From Porphyromonas loveana (lineage in GTDB: Bacteria > Bacteroidota > Bacteroidia > Bacteroidales > Porphyromonadaceae): a DNA stretch of 37,559 bases. The notes beneath the pieces were generated by a model. That model did no database searches. It was not told the DNA's origin and worked only from the letters and a program-made list of their open reading frames with translations. The position numbers were made by a program, and so were the translations under genes. The DNA lies in the NCBI RefSeq assembly GCF_003096695.1, contig NZ_QEKY01000017.1, positions 1 through 37,559 on the forward strand, given 5' to 3'. Positions 8,478 through 18,064 of the stretch are shown piece by piece; position 1 is the stretch's first letter, and each line of letters starts with the position of its first letter.

Positions 8478-9323
8478 ATGACACTACCCGCATTCATCAC
8501 ATGGGATTTTGACCCTGTCATCTTTACCGTTTTCGGACATCCCGTTGTTCTGTACGGTCTGCTCTTTGCCTTGGGACTGATGATCTTAGGCCCATGGATA
8601 GCCAAGAAAATGTGGGATCACGAGAAGCTCGACCCGAAATGGTATGAGTCGTTGGCTGTCTATGTCTTTGTGGGTACCATCGTGGGAGCCCGATTGGGAC
8701 ACATACTCTTCTACGACCCGACCTATTATCTCGCCCATCCGGAGAAAATCTTTTTCACGTGGGAGGGCGGTTTGGCCAGTCACGGTGGCACGATAGGTAT
8801 CATCTTGGCTTGCTGGATCTACTCACGCAAAGTGTCACACAAATCGATCCTATGGGTCCTGGATCGTCTGGCAGTGCCTACGGGGCTGGTGGCGGCCATG
8901 ATCCGCATCGGCAACTTGACCAATAGTGAGATATTCGGTCGTCCTACGACCTTGCCGTGGGGCTTCCGATTCGTTCGTTCCGAAGAATATCGACAGCTTG
9001 TCCCAGCCATGGATATGGGCTGCCATCCGACACAGATATACGAAGCGTTCTGCTATCTCGTGGTCTTTGCCGTCTGTATGTGGCTATACTGGAAGCGCGA
9101 TGCTGCTCGCAGATATTCGGGGCTGATCGTGGGATTCTTCCTCACCGGCATCTTCCTCTCCCGCTTCATTATCGAACGCATCAAGATCGTTCAGGAGCCG
9201 TGGGAACTAAAGTTGATCGAATCAGTGGGAATGAATATGGGACAATTGCTCAGCATCCCGTTCGTGACCGTGGGTATCTGGCTCATGGTACGCGCTCTGA
9301 AAAATCCAATCGTTCAGAAATAA
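8478..9323 (+). CDS. lgt: Phosphatidylglycerol--prolipoprotein diacylglyceryl transferase
   Basis: A 281-residue inner-membrane enzyme that moves diacylglycerol from phosphatidylglycerol onto the lipobox cysteine of prelipoproteins, the first step of lipoprotein maturation. About seven hydrophobic segments are visible. Lgt signature stretches are [26 protein letters not shown] (with the catalytically important His), a conserved Asn-rich turn ([15 protein letters not shown]), and HPTQIYEA before the last membrane helices. The length and motif order match the family. The start ATG at 8478 gives the expected [15 protein letters not shown]-terminus. It sits 60 bp after ddh. Confidence 0.97.
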   Translation: MTLPAFITWDFDPVIFTVFGHPVVLYGLLFALGLMILGPWIAKKMWDHEKLDPKWYESLAVYVFVGTIVGARLGHILFYDPTYYLAHPEKIFFTWEGGLASHGGTIGIILACWIYSRKVSHKSILWVLDRLAVPTGLVAAMIRIGNLTNSEIFGRPTTLPWGFRFVRSEEYRQLVPAMDMGCHPTQIYEAFCYLVVFAVCMWLYWKRDAARRYSGLIVGFFLTGIFLSRFIIERIKIVQEPWELKLIESVGMNMGQLLSIPFVTVGIWLMVRALKNPIVQK

Positions 9324-9359
9324 CTCTAAACGCAATAATCAAATAAAATAATCGAAAAC

Positions 9360-10571
9360 ATGATGTATCAAGTTCCTCAAGTAACGGATGCTGTCTATTA
9401 TGTAGGCGTCAATGACCGCTCGAAAACGTTATTCGAGAATATGTGGCCCTTGCCCTACGGCGTATCCTACAACTCATATCTGGTAGTGGATGAGAAAGTG
9501 GCTCTCATCGACACGGTGGACGTGTGCTATTCGGAAGTGTTCTTCAAGAAGTTGGACACGGTCCTGCAGGGTCGCACCATCGACTATCTTATCGTCAATC
9601 ACATGGAGCCGGATCATAGCGGCTCTATCGGCTTGCTCCGTCAGCGCTATCAGAATATTCAGATCGTGGGTAATAAGAAGACCCACGGCATGCTCGAAGG
9701 CTATCACCATATTACGGAAGGTCTGCTGGAAGTGAAGGAGGGCGATGTACTCTCACTCGGCAAGAATGAACTCACCTTTATCCTCGCGCCTATGGTGCAT
9801 TGGCCAGAGGTGATGTTCACCTATATGCCTACGCAGCAGGTACTCTTCTCGGCCGATGCATTCGGCACATTCGGCACGCTCGACGGTCATATCTTTGACA
9901 AAGACATGGATCTCTCATTTCGTTGGGAAGAGATGTATCGCTACTACGCCTGCATCGTGGGCAAATACGGCAGCTTCGTGCAGAAGGTGCTGACCAAGTT
10001 CAAGGAAGCCAATCTGCCGGTACAATACATCTGCTCTACACACGGCCCTGTGTGGACACCCGAGCACTTCAGCGAGGCCTTCGACATTTACGATCGCATG
10101 AGCCGATATGAAGCAGAAGAAGGTGCCGTGGTTCTCTATGGTACGATGTATGGCAATACGGAAGTGCTGGCCGACACGATTGCACAAGGCATCGCAGCCG
10201 GTGGCGTGCGCAAGGTCGTATGCCACAACGTAGCCTACAGCCCTGCATCGAACATCCTGCGCGACATCTTCAAGTACAAGGCAGTCGTAATCGGCAGTCC
10301 TACCTACAGCAATGAGATCTTCTCTCCGATCCGAAACATCATGGAGATGATCCGTCTGCGTGAGGTGAAGAATCGCTACCTCAGCGTATTCGGTTCCTTC
10401 TCCTGGGCTGGTCAGGCTGTGAAGAAGATCGTTCCCTTCGCAGAAGAAATGGGTTGGGAGTTGATAGGCGATGCGCTGGAACAGAAGATGTCCATCACAG
10501 ATGATATGTACGAGAAAGGTTGGCAACTCGGTTTGGCTATCGCTGAACGCCTAAAAGCTGACCGTTCCTAA
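9360..10571 (+). CDS. Flavodiiron protein (A-type flavoprotein, O2/NO reductase)
   Basis: A 403-residue cytoplasmic oxygen- or NO-scavenging enzyme. The N-terminal metallo-beta-lactamase-like domain (about 1-250) carries the diiron ligands: HMEPDH at residues 81-86, HW in PMVHWPEVM, Asp in FSADAFGTFG and His in CSTHGPVW. The C-terminal flavodoxin domain (about 255-400) has the FMN loop LYGTMYGNTEVLADTI and GSPTYSNEIFSP. There is no fused rubredoxin or NADH domain, so electrons must come from a separate partner (rubredoxin or an NADH:rubredoxin reductase). It fits an aerotolerant anaerobe that also encodes SOD. Substrate preference (O2 versus NO) cannot be told from sequence. It is sometimes called fprA or roo. 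Confidence 0.95.
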   Translation: MMYQVPQVTDAVYYVGVNDRSKTLFENMWPLPYGVSYNSYLVVDEKVALIDTVDVCYSEVFFKKLDTVLQGRTIDYLIVNHMEPDHSGSIGLLRQRYQNIQIVGNKKTHGMLEGYHHITEGLLEVKEGDVLSLGKNELTFILAPMVHWPEVMFTYMPTQQVLFSADAFGTFGTLDGHIFDKDMDLSFRWEEMYRYYACIVGKYGSFVQKVLTKFKEANLPVQYICSTHGPVWTPEHFSEAFDIYDRMSRYEAEEGAVVLYGTMYGNTEVLADTIAQGIAAGGVRKVVCHNVAYSPASNILRDIFKYKAVVIGSPTYSNEIFSPIRNIMEMIRLREVKNRYLSVFGSFSWAGQAVKKIVPFAEEMGWELIGDALEQKMSITDDMYEKGWQLGLAIAERLKADRS

Positions 10572-10607
10572 CAGAATCTCCATACACCCTGATCCTATCT
10601 CATCATT

Positions 10608-11399
10608 ATGAGACTCATCATCGAACAGAACTACGACAAGCTCTCTGCTTGGGCGGCCAACTACGCCATCCAACGGATTCGGGAAGCTGCACCTACGGCT
10701 GAGAGACCTTTCGTCCTCGGTCTGCCTACGGGTTCATCGCCCATCGGCATGTATCGAGAGTTGGTGAAAGCTTGTCAGGAAGGACGAATTTCTTTCCGTC
10801 ACGTCATCACCTTCAATATGGACGAATACGTGGGACTCGCCACTGATCATCCGGAGAGTTACCATGCGTTCATGCACCGCCATTTGTTCGATCATATCGA
10901 TATTCTACCCGAGAATATCCATATTCTCAATGGCAATGCTCCTGATTTGATAGCAGAATGTGAGGCATACGAACAAGCTATCGAAGCAGCAGGAGGCATT
11001 GATCTCTTCATCGGGGGGATAGGTCCTGACGGGCATATTGCCTTCAACGAACCAGGGTCATCCCTAACTTCGCGTACGCGCATCAAGACACTGACGACGG
11101 ACACCATTCTGGCCAATAGCCGATTCTTCGACAACGACACCAATCTGGTTCCCAAGCGTGCGCTTACCGTAGGCGTTGGCACAGTAACGGATGCTCGTGA
11201 GGTGATGATCCTGGTGAACGGACACTCGAAGGCACGCGCTTTGCACGAAGCTGTGGAGGGAGCAGTAAGCCATATGTGGACAATCACTGCACTGCAATTA
11301 CACCCTCGGAGTATCATCGTATGCGATGAAGACGCCTGTGTGGAATTGAAAGTGGGTACTTATAATTATTTCAAGGATATAGAACGCAACAACTTATAA
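10608..11399 (+). CDS. nagB: Glucosamine-6-phosphate deaminase
   Basis: A 263-residue enzyme converting glucosamine-6-phosphate to fructose-6-phosphate and ammonia, the link from amino-sugar catabolism to glycolysis. Visible motifs are [15 protein letters not shown] (phosphate loop), FNMDEYVGL with the catalytic Asp, and [19 protein letters not shown] with the active-site His and Glu. The length equals E. coli NagB (266). It starts 36 bp after the flavodiiron gene and ends 4 bp before lpdA, implying one transcript. No nagA is present in the window. Confidence 0.97.
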   Translation: MRLIIEQNYDKLSAWAANYAIQRIREAAPTAERPFVLGLPTGSSPIGMYRELVKACQEGRISFRHVITFNMDEYVGLATDHPESYHAFMHRHLFDHIDILPENIHILNGNAPDLIAECEAYEQAIEAAGGIDLFIGGIGPDGHIAFNEPGSSLTSRTRIKTLTTDTILANSRFFDNDTNLVPKRALTVGVGTVTDAREVMILVNGHSKARALHEAVEGAVSHMWTITALQLHPRSIIVCDEDACVELKVGTYNYFKDIERNNL

Positions 11400-11403
11400 A
11401 ACT

Positions 11404-12753
11404 ATGCGTTACGACTTAGCTATCATCGGTGGAGGACCGGCCGGATACACGGCTGCCGAACGTGCTGCCAAAGGCGGACTGAAAACCCTCCTGATCGAAA
11501 AGAACGCCCTCGGTGGGGTGTGCCTGAACGAAGGTTGTATCCCGACCAAGACGCTCCTATACTCAGCCAAGGTGCTGCATCATATACAGACGGCATCGAA
11601 GTATGCTGTCAGCGGAATGGCCGAAGGCCTCGACCTCGGTAAAGTAATCGCTCGTAAAGGCAAGATCATCCGCAAACTGACTGCCGGCATCCGCTCGCGC
11701 CTGACTGAGGCGGGTGTGGAGATGGTGACTGCAGAAGCCACGGTAACAGGTCGCCAAGCAGATGGTACGATCCATATCACGGCCGGAGAAGTACAGTACG
11801 AAGCAGCTCATCTGCTTCTGTGTACGGGTTCGGAGACGTTTATTCCGCCCATCCCCGGTGTGGAGCAAACGGACTACTGGACCAATCGCGAAGCACTCCA
11901 AAACAAAGAAATACCTGCATCTCTCGTCGTGATTGGCGGAGGAGTAATCGGGATGGAGTTTGCCTCTTTCTTCAACAGCATTGGTACCGAAGTCCATGTG
12001 GTAGAGATGATGCCTGAGATTCTCAACGGCATCGATCCCGAACTGGCGGCTACGCTCCGTGCTCACTATGAAAAAGAGGGTGTGAAGTTCTACCTCGGAC
12101 ATAAGGTGACGGCCGTACGCAACGGTGCTGTGACCATAGAGTTTGAAGGAGAAACAAAGGATATCGAAGGCGAACGCATCCTGATGAGCGTAGGCCGTCG
12201 TCCTGTGCTCAGCGGATTTGAACAGCTCGGATTGGAACTTGCCGGCAGAGGTGTAAAGACCAACGAGAAGATGCAGACTTCTATCCCCAATGTGTATGCT
12301 GCCGGTGATATCACAGGCTTCTCTCTCTTGGCTCATACAGCCGTACGCGAAGCTGAAGTGGCCGTAGATCAGATACTGGGTATTACCGATGAAACGATGA
12401 GCTACCGCGCCGTACCGGGTGTGGTTTACACCAATCCCGAAGTTGCAGGTGTGGGCGAAACGGAAGAATCGCTTCGCAAAGCAGGACGCGCTTATACAGT
12501 GCGTCGCCTGCCAATGGCTTTCTCCGGTCGTTTCGTGGCTGAGAACGAACAAGGTAATGGCGAGTGCAAACTGTTACTCGACGAAGAAAATCGTCTGGTC
12601 GGAGCACACTTGATCGGTAACCCTGCCGGAGAACTGATCGTGACGGCTGCCATGGCCATCGAAAACGGTATGACCGACAAGCAGATCGAACGCGTCATCT
12701 TCCCCCACCCGACGGTAGGTGAGATACTAAAAGAGACGCTTGCAGGAGGTTAA
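11404..12753 (+). CDS. lpdA: Dihydrolipoyl dehydrogenase
   Basis: A 449-residue FAD-dependent disulfide oxidoreductase, the E3 component that reoxidises dihydrolipoamide with NAD+. The FAD motif GGGPAGYTAAERAA is followed by the redox pair in GGVCLNEGCIPTK (Cys40 and Cys45). The NAD-binding segment is IGGGVIGMEFASFF, and the second FAD motif is NVYAAGDITG. The interface His-Glu pair is in HPTVGE (His435, Glu440). Its lipoyl partner complexes (glycine cleavage or 2-oxoacid dehydrogenase) are not in the window. The start overlaps nothing and lies 4 bp after nagB. A strong terminator follows at once, closing the transcript. Confidence 0.96.
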   Translation: MRYDLAIIGGGPAGYTAAERAAKGGLKTLLIEKNALGGVCLNEGCIPTKTLLYSAKVLHHIQTASKYAVSGMAEGLDLGKVIARKGKIIRKLTAGIRSRLTEAGVEMVTAEATVTGRQADGTIHITAGEVQYEAAHLLLCTGSETFIPPIPGVEQTDYWTNREALQNKEIPASLVVIGGGVIGMEFASFFNSIGTEVHVVEMMPEILNGIDPELAATLRAHYEKEGVKFYLGHKVTAVRNGAVTIEFEGETKDIEGERILMSVGRRPVLSGFEQLGLELAGRGVKTNEKMQTSIPNVYAAGDITGFSLLAHTAVREAEVAVDQILGITDETMSYRAVPGVVYTNPEVAGVGETEESLRKAGRAYTVRRLPMAFSGRFVAENEQGNGECKLLLDEENRLVGAHLIGNPAGELIVTAAMAIENGMTDKQIERVIFPHPTVGEILKETLAGG

Positions 12754-12777
12754 AAACAGCTTCCACAATGTAAAAGC

Positions 12778-12812
12778 AAAGCCCGAGCAGTCAACGACTG
12801 CTCGGGCTTTTT
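12778..12812. terminator. Bidirectional intrinsic terminator between lpdA and leuS
   Basis: GCCCGAGCAGTC and GACTGCTCGGGC (12781-12792 and 12796-12807) form a perfect GC-rich stem with an AAC loop. It is extended by flanking A-T pairs and followed by TTTTT on the + strand. The minus strand has a weaker T-rich tail. The convergent genes lpdA (+) and leuS (-) both end into it. Confidence 0.9.
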
Positions 12813-12830
12813 GCTCTATAAATCTATTTT

Positions 12831-15611
12831 TCAGAGGACGACGTTGACGATGCGACCCGGTACAACGATTACCTTCTTCGGGGTCTTTCCTTCCAGCCAT
12901 CGTGCAGCTTCTGTAGCCGAGAGAGCCGCTTTTTCCACCTCTTCCTTCGGCATATCGGCCGGTAGTTCTATATTGAAACGGACCTTGCCATTGAAGCTCA
13001 CGGGATAACGTACCTGACTCTCCACCAGATATTCCTCGCGGTATTGCGGCCAATCGGTCCTAACGATACTACCCGCCTCGCCCAATGCCTGCCACAACCA
13101 GTCAGTGATATGAGGGGCAAAGGGAGAAAGCACGACCAAGAGGTCTCGCAAGATAGGGCGAGAAGTGGTTTTGGCAGCCGTCAGTTCGTTCACGCAAATC
13201 ATAAACGCAGGCACCGAAGTATTGAAAGAGAATCCTTCTATATCCTGACCCACCTTCTTGATCAACTTATGCAGGCTTTTCAGTTCCTCCGCTGTCGGCT
13301 CGGCATCGGTGACGCGTAGCCCATCAGCACCATAATATAATGCCCAGAATTTCTTCAAAAAACGGTGTACGCCATCGATACCATTGGTGTCCCACGGTTT
13401 GCTTTGCTCCAACGGCCCGAGGAACATTTCGTACAGACGCAATGTGTCGGCACCATATCGCGCAATGATGTCGTCCGGATTGACCACGTTAAACATCGAC
13501 TTGCTCATCTTCTCCACTGCCCAACCGCAAATGTACTTGCCATCTTCCAAGACAAACTCGGCCGTGGCATATTCGGGACGCCAAGCACGGAAGCGTTCGA
13601 GATCGAGCTGGTCGTTGGACACGATGTTTACGTCCACATGGATAGCCGTAACGTCGTACTGCTCTCTGAGACCGTAGCTGACAAATGTATTGGTGTTCTT
13701 GATGCGATAAACGAAGTTGGATCGTCCCTGAATCATCCCTTGATTGACAAGCTTGCGGAATGGTTCGGCCTCACATACTTCTCCGAGGTCGTATAGGAAC
13801 TTATTCCAAAAGCGGCTGTAGATGAGGTGACCCGTCGCATGCTCCGTCCCACCGATATACAGATTGACGTTGCGCCAGTACTCGTTGGCAGCACGTCCTA
13901 CCAATGCAGTATTGTTGTGCGGATCCATGTATCTGAGATAATACGCACTACTACCGGCAAATCCCGGCATGGTGCTCAGTTCATACGGATACCCTTCTGC
14001 GGTATGCCAAGCGGCAGCTCTGCCCAGTGGCGGCTCACCACTCTCTGTCGGGAGGAATTTGTCCACCTCTGGAAGACGTAGCGGCAATGCATCTTCACTC
14101 AATGCATAGGGCATACCGTTCTCCTTATAATAGATGGGGAATGGCTCTCCCCAGTAGCGTTGGCGGCTGAAGATGGCATCGCGCAGACGGTAATTCACTT
14201 TGACCTTGCCCAAACCTTCCGCACGGATATACTCCTTGGTGCGTGCGATGGCATCGGATACCGAGAGTCCGTTCAAGAAATCCGAATTGACCATCGTACC
14301 ACTCTTGCTATCCTTGGCATCTTCCCAGGCAGCGGGGTCTGTGGCCTCTTCTCCTTCAGGCACAACTACCTGCACAATAGGCAGATCGAAGTGACGCGCA
14401 AAAGCAAAGTCACGTGTATCGTGTGCCGGCACTGCCATGATAGCCCCTGTGCCATATCCGGCCAATACATAATCACTGATCCAAATAGGAATTTCTTTTC
14501 CTGTCAGCGGATTGATCGCAAAGCTGCCCGAGAAAACACCCGATACACGCTTATCGGCGATTCGTTCTCTCTCCGTGCGTTTTTTAGTCTCTGCGAGGTA
14601 GGCCTCCACTGCGCCGCGTTGCGCATCGGTCGTCACCTTCGATACAAGTTCGCTCTCGGGAGCCAACACCATGAAAGTAACGCCGAAGACCGTATCGGCA
14701 CGTGTGGTAAAGATGGTAAACTTGCGATCACAGCCTGACAAACAGAAGTCCATCTCCGCTCCCTCGGAGCGTCCTATCCAGTTGCGCTGAGTTTCTTTGA
14801 GAGACTCAGTCCAGTCCAATGTATCCAGATCGTGGAGCAAACGCTCGGTATAGGCCGATACACGCAGACACCACTGGCGCATCTTCTTCTGCTCGACAGG
14901 ATGTCCTCCGCGAACGCTGAGTCCCTCGCTCACTTCGTCATTGGCCAATACTGTACCAAGTGCAGGGCACCAATTTACCATTGTGTCGCCGAGATAGGCG
15001 AGTCGATAGTTCATCAGCGTCTCTTGTTGCTCCCGCTCACTCATGGCCTTCCATTGATCGGCGGTGAAGTGCAGTTCTTCGCTACAAGCCACATCCAAAC
15101 CTTCGGAGCCTTGATGAGCAAAGACTTCGATCAGCTCCGCGATAGGTCGCGCCTGAGCTGCCTGACGACAGTAGTAAGAGTCGAACATACGCAAGAAAGC
15201 CCATTGCGTCCATTTATAGTAGTCGGGATCGCAGGTGCGAATCTCACGCTCCCAATCGTAGGAGAAACCGATCTTATCCAACTGTTCGCGATATCGCGCT
15301 GTGTTTTCCTCGGTAGTCTTCTCAGGGTGTTGGCCTGTTTGTATGGCATACTGCTCAGCGGGAAGACCGAAAGCATCGTAGCCCATCGGGTGCAACACAT
15401 TGAAGCCGCGCAGTCTTTTGTAGCGGGAGAATATGTCCGAGGCTATGTAGCCCAACGGATGTCCTACGTGCAGTCCCGCCCCTGATGGATAGGGAAACAT
15501 ATCCAAGACGTAATAGGGTTCCTTCTGCAAGTCTTCCGTCACGCGGTACACTTTGCCTTCGCGCCACTGTGCTTGTATGCACTTTTCAATATCGTGAAAG
15601 TTGTATTCCAT
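12831..15611 (-). CDS. leuS: Leucine--tRNA ligase
   Basis: I chose the ATG at 15611 ([16 protein letters not shown]), giving 926 residues. An in-frame ATG at 15722 would add 37 residues that do not resemble LeuRS and would overlap the promoter box. The class I HIGH motif is HVGH (residues 48-51, after FPYPSGAGL), and KMSKS is at 701-705 ([17 protein letters not shown]). The CP1 editing domain lies between, with [19 protein letters not shown] and the conserved [15 protein letters not shown]. The C-terminal anticodon-binding and extension domains follow. It charges tRNA-Leu in the cytoplasm and is monocistronic. Confidence 0.97.
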   Translation of the reverse strand: MEYNFHDIEKCIQAQWREGKVYRVTEDLQKEPYYVLDMFPYPSGAGLHVGHPLGYIASDIFSRYKRLRGFNVLHPMGYDAFGLPAEQYAIQTGQHPEKTTEENTARYREQLDKIGFSYDWEREIRTCDPDYYKWTQWAFLRMFDSYYCRQAAQARPIAELIEVFAHQGSEGLDVACSEELHFTADQWKAMSEREQQETLMNYRLAYLGDTMVNWCPALGTVLANDEVSEGLSVRGGHPVEQKKMRQWCLRVSAYTERLLHDLDTLDWTESLKETQRNWIGRSEGAEMDFCLSGCDRKFTIFTTRADTVFGVTFMVLAPESELVSKVTTDAQRGAVEAYLAETKKRTERERIADKRVSGVFSGSFAINPLTGKEIPIWISDYVLAGYGTGAIMAVPAHDTRDFAFARHFDLPIVQVVVPEGEEATDPAAWEDAKDSKSGTMVNSDFLNGLSVSDAIARTKEYIRAEGLGKVKVNYRLRDAIFSRQRYWGEPFPIYYKENGMPYALSEDALPLRLPEVDKFLPTESGEPPLGRAAAWHTAEGYPYELSTMPGFAGSSAYYLRYMDPHNNTALVGRAANEYWRNVNLYIGGTEHATGHLIYSRFWNKFLYDLGEVCEAEPFRKLVNQGMIQGRSNFVYRIKNTNTFVSYGLREQYDVTAIHVDVNIVSNDQLDLERFRAWRPEYATAEFVLEDGKYICGWAVEKMSKSMFNVVNPDDIIARYGADTLRLYEMFLGPLEQSKPWDTNGIDGVHRFLKKFWALYYGADGLRVTDAEPTAEELKSLHKLIKKVGQDIEGFSFNTSVPAFMICVNELTAAKTTSRPILRDLLVVLSPFAPHITDWLWQALGEAGSIVRTDWPQYREEYLVESQVRYPVSFNGKVRFNIELPADMPKEEVEKAALSATEAARWLEGKTPKKVIVVPGRIVNVVL

Positions 15612-15658
15612 AGAATATTGTATCTGAATCAATGAATTATGCTTATTTCTGTGAGGTA

Positions 15659-15666
15659 CAAAAGTA
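15659..15666 (-). promoter_or_regulatory. -7 promoter box for leuS
   Basis: On the minus strand this reads TACTTTTG, fitting TAnnTTTG, about 48 bp upstream of the chosen leuS ATG. It supports the start at 15611 over the upstream one at 15722. Confidence 0.55.
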
Positions 15667-15862
15667 CGCACTATTCCCGAAAGGCTGCCCCTGTCTTTTT
15701 CCGAAATCCGATGGCGGTGCACGTCAATCTCCTCGATAAAACCTCCTCAATGATGAGTTGATATTCAGACAAATGTGAGGTTTGTGAAAAAGTATGTAGT
15801 TCTGTTATGATTTTCTGCCTGTGCATGCAGTCGAGAAATCTCAGACCAAAAAGAAAATATTT

Positions 15863-15935
15863 TGGCGCCGTTTCGGAAAAGAAATGGCGCCAATTCAAAA
15901 AACTTTTGGCGCGACTTCCTCATGATTTATGGCGC
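15863..15935. repeat. Degenerate 22-bp-period TGGCGC array (copy 1)
   Basis: TGGCGC begins at 15863, 15885, 15907 and 15930, with spacings of 22, 22 and 23 bp. Each core follows a run of T or A (TTT, AAA, TTT, TTA), and positions 7-12 of the units often contain TTC. The rest of each unit is variable. The same unit type recurs at 24533-24664, so this is a repeat family and not chance. The function is unknown. Confidence 0.75.
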
Positions 15936-16186
15936 ACGATTCTGTCGGTTTTCGGCATACAATTTCGAGAAATACACTCCTTCCCTCTCAACGCCCCACA
16001 GAAGGTTAAAAAACATGAAGCTCGGTCAGCCTTTTCCGCGCAGTCAGCGAGCTTGCGGATTTGCTTCAGAAGTGGTGTTTGATGGAGTTTACACCCATAT
16101 CACATTAAATTCATTTGCATGGAATTTGAGTATTTACATGCCTCAAAAGGACGTAAAAGGCAAATAGCGCATCTCAAAAAACAGAA

Positions 16187-16221
16187 AATCAGGTAGCCAG
16201 AACAAATCTAACTACCTGATT
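16187..16221 (-). terminator. Intrinsic terminator after tRNA-Gly
   Basis: AATCAGGTAG (16187-16196) pairs with CTACCTGATT (16212-16221), a 10-bp perfect stem with a 15-nt loop. On the minus strand the stem is followed by a T-rich tail (complement of the A-run at about 16176-16188). It lies directly downstream of tRNA-Gly. Confidence 0.75.
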
Positions 16222-16230
16222 ATCAGCGCG

Positions 16231-16303
16231 AGCGGTAGGCGAGGCTCGAACTCGTGACCCTCAGCTTGGGAAGCTGATGCTCTACCAACTGAGCTACTAC
16301 CGC
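16231..16303 (-). tRNA. tRNA-Gly (anticodon CCC)
   Basis: A 73-nt cloverleaf on the minus strand. The acceptor stem pairs GCGGTAG with CTACCGC, and the discriminator is U. The D arm is AGCTCAGTTGGTAGAGC. The anticodon stem TCAGC/GCTGA encloses the loop TTCCCAA with anticodon CCC, reading GGG (Gly). The T arm is CGAGG-like/CCTCG around TTCGAGC. No CCA is encoded. Confidence 0.96.
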
Positions 16304-16411
16304 GATGGGAACGCGACAAAAGTACATATTCTTCGGAAGAAACAATACAAAAGAATGTTGTTTCTATTGGAAACAACGGAGTTCACAATCAATCATTCAT
16401 CCACAAAAAAG

Positions 16412-16455
16412 GAGAAGCCTCTGTCTCGACCCGTAGGCTCGGACAGAGGCTTCTC
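16412..16455 (-). terminator. Intrinsic terminator after sodB
   Basis: GAGAAGCCTCTGTC (16412-16425) pairs perfectly with GACAGAGGCTTCTC (16442-16455). On the minus strand the stem is followed by a run of T (complement of the A-run at 16405-16410). It lies 36 bp beyond the sodB stop. Confidence 0.9.
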
Positions 16456-16490
16456 TATATCGCATGCGTACGGCAGAACCGCACAATCTC

Positions 16491-17066
16491 TTAGTAACGA
16501 GCTTCTACTACATCCCAGTCGATGATGCTCCAGAGATCCTTGAGGTGATCAGCACGACGGTTCTGATAGGTCAGATAGTAAGAGTGTTCCCACACGTCGA
16601 AACCAAGGATGGGATTCAGACCCTTGCGAATGGGATTACCTGCGTTGGGTTCCTTCTCGATAGAGAGCTTGCCATTGGCATCTGAGGCCAACCAAACCCA
16701 ACCTGAACCGAAGAGAGAAACACCGGCATTGTTCATCTCCTCTTGGAACTTCTCGAACGAACCGAACTGGGCGTTGATGGCTTCTGCAAGCTTACCCTTG
16801 GGGGCACCACCCTTTCCGGGGCCGAACTGTGTGAAGTAGAGGTTGTGATTGAGCGTCTGGCCTGCATTGTTGAAGATGGCGCCTTCGCTCTTCTGTACGA
16901 TAGTATTGAGATCAGCATTCTCAAATTCGGTGCCGACGATGAGTTTATTCAGATTGTCCACATAAGTCTTGAGGTGCTTACCGTGGTGAAATTCGATCGT
17001 TTCTTTGCTGATTACAGGTGCCAAAGCATCTACTGCATAAGGAAGCGTTACGAGTACGTGAGTCAT
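16491..17066 (-). CDS. sodB: Superoxide dismutase, Fe/Mn (cambialistic type)
   Basis: The start at 17066 (MTHVLVTLPYAVDALAPVIS) gives 191 residues, the same length as P. gingivalis SOD. An upstream Met at 17090 is rejected. It converts superoxide to O2 and H2O2 in the cytoplasm. Metal ligands are His27, His74, Asp157 (GFDVWEH) and His161. Gln70 occupies the iron-SOD-like position. Gly155 is the residue known from P. gingivalis SOD to allow activity with either Fe or Mn. I count about 15 differences from my recollection of P. gingivalis SOD (for example VLV versus ELI after MTH), hinting at a related species. The gene is monocistronic with a strong terminator. Confidence 0.97.
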   Translation of the reverse strand: MTHVLVTLPYAVDALAPVISKETIEFHHGKHLKTYVDNLNKLIVGTEFENADLNTIVQKSEGAIFNNAGQTLNHNLYFTQFGPGKGGAPKGKLAEAINAQFGSFEKFQEEMNNAGVSLFGSGWVWLASDANGKLSIEKEPNAGNPIRKGLNPILGFDVWEHSYYLTYQNRRADHLKDLWSIIDWDVVEARY

Positions 17067-17196
17067 AATGATGAACGTTTTAATTGTCATGATTTTTTAT
17101 TTTGTCAGAGGGTGGTAAGCCATCCTCCGATTGTTCTTTCAATACTAAAACATCAACAGTATAAAAAGGTTCGGATTTGGCACGAAAAAGTTATTC

Positions 17197-17967
17197 TCAC
17201 TCCATAACGAAGAGATATTCCCGCTCATCAGACAAGTCGGGTCGGAATGTAAATCCTTCGGGTGCAAAGAGTTGCATATCCTCTACATGTGCGCTGCGAC
17301 GAGCGATGAGATGCGCAGTCATCAGTCCGCGCGCCATCTTCGTATAGATGACTATTTGCTTGAGACTACCGTCGGCCTGTCGCACTTTGAAGGTCGGTGT
17401 CACTACGCGAACGGCTGCCTCCACACGTGCCCAATCGAAGAGCAGTTTCATTTCCTCACTCGCCAAAAAACACAATTCGCCTCCGGTCTCCTCTACTCTT
17501 CGGATCAGATAATCTGTGAGAATCGGTCGCCAATAATGGAACACCTCGTCTTCCACCGGTGTACCGAGGCGTGCCGTTCCCTCCATGCGGTAAGGGCGGA
17601 TAGCGTCCGTCGGGCGCAAAAGACCGTAATGAAAAGAGGTGATGAGCAAGTGATCAGCCGCAAAACGCCAAGCTTCTTCGTCGAAATTGGAGGGAGCTAG
17701 TTTCTTGAAAACCATGCCCGTATAGGCCAGTGCTGCAGGAGCTACGGGCGTATTCTCATCGAATATCTGTTGCCAACGATGAAAATTCTCCTCTGCCAGT
17801 TTGCGGTTTACTTTGAGTAGACGAGACAGTTCGTCTATGTCACAAGCAGCGGCAGCAAGCGCAATCTTGTGAGAAGCCTCGGAGAACATCGGCACCGTCG
17901 GCTTGGGGAGAGCGGGTAGACGCTTGGGGATACTGAGCGTCTTGGCGCAGGAGATCAGGATAAGCAT
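17197..17967 (-). CDS. yaaA: YaaA/DUF328 family peroxide-stress protein
   Basis: A 256-residue cytoplasmic protein of the UPF0246 family. The N-terminus MLILISCAKTLSIPK is the hallmark. The family core is recognisable in ALAYTGMVFKKL, LITSFHYGLLRPTDAIRPYRMEG, LASEEMKLLFDW and VIYTKMARGLMTAHLI. In E. coli, YaaA limits free iron and so reduces Fenton damage during H2O2 stress; the fold binds DNA. Here it lies near sodB on the same strand, consistent with oxidative-stress defence. It follows the thioesterase gene by 97 bp with a hairpin and tandem repeat between, so co-transcription is uncertain. Confidence 0.93.
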   Translation of the reverse strand: MLILISCAKTLSIPKRLPALPKPTVPMFSEASHKIALAAAACDIDELSRLLKVNRKLAEENFHRWQQIFDENTPVAPAALAYTGMVFKKLAPSNFDEEAWRFAADHLLITSFHYGLLRPTDAIRPYRMEGTARLGTPVEDEVFHYWRPILTDYLIRRVEETGGELCFLASEEMKLLFDWARVEAAVRVVTPTFKVRQADGSLKQIVIYTKMARGLMTAHLIARRSAHVEDMQLFAPEGFTFRPDLSDEREYLFVME

Positions 17968-17975
17968 AGGTGTAA

Positions 17976-18013
17976 GGGGAGAAAAGAGCGGGGAGAAAAG
18001 AGCGGGGAGAAAC
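17976..18013. repeat. 14-bp tandem repeat upstream of yaaA
   Basis: GGGGAGAAAAGAGC occurs at 17976-17989 and 17990-18003, followed by a partial third copy GGGGAGAAAC at 18004-18013. It lies just 8 bp upstream of the yaaA start codon (minus strand). It therefore occupies the leader, where its complement is pyrimidine-rich. Confidence 0.85.
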
Positions 18014-18045
18014 TACGGGCTGCAAGCGTCCGTAGCCTCTCCCCG
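18003..18045 (-). terminator. Hairpin between thioesterase gene and yaaA
   Basis: CGGGGAGA (18003-18010) pairs with TCTCCCCG (18038-18045), and inner CTACGG pairs with CCGTAG, separated by a 2x2 internal loop. On the minus strand no poly-U follows, only a C/T-rich tract from the 14-bp repeats. It could be a weak terminator, attenuator or leader structure. Confidence 0.5.
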
Positions 18046-18064
18046 ACTGATAAGACAATGTTTA

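Larger units (their letters stand above)
15612..16186. other. Gene-poor region upstream of leuS
   Basis: A 575-bp stretch between leuS and tRNA-Gly with no convincing coding sequence. It holds the leuS promoter box (15659-15666), an array of TGGCGC-headed 22-bp units (15863-15935), and AT-rich sequence on both sides. Short ORFs crossing it have no recognisable domain and run through the repeat units. Confidence 0.6.

Noticed and set aside
11563-12552. 329-codon minus-strand ORF antisense to lpdA
   Set aside because: Shadow of lpdA; no domain, and lpdA motifs are unambiguous.
14160-14738. 192-codon plus-strand ORF antisense to leuS
   Set aside because: Shadow of the leuS CP1 editing region.
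15612-15722. Longer N-terminus of leuS starting at 15722
   Set aside because: The added 37 residues do not resemble LeuRS, and they overlap a good -7 promoter box for the shorter start.
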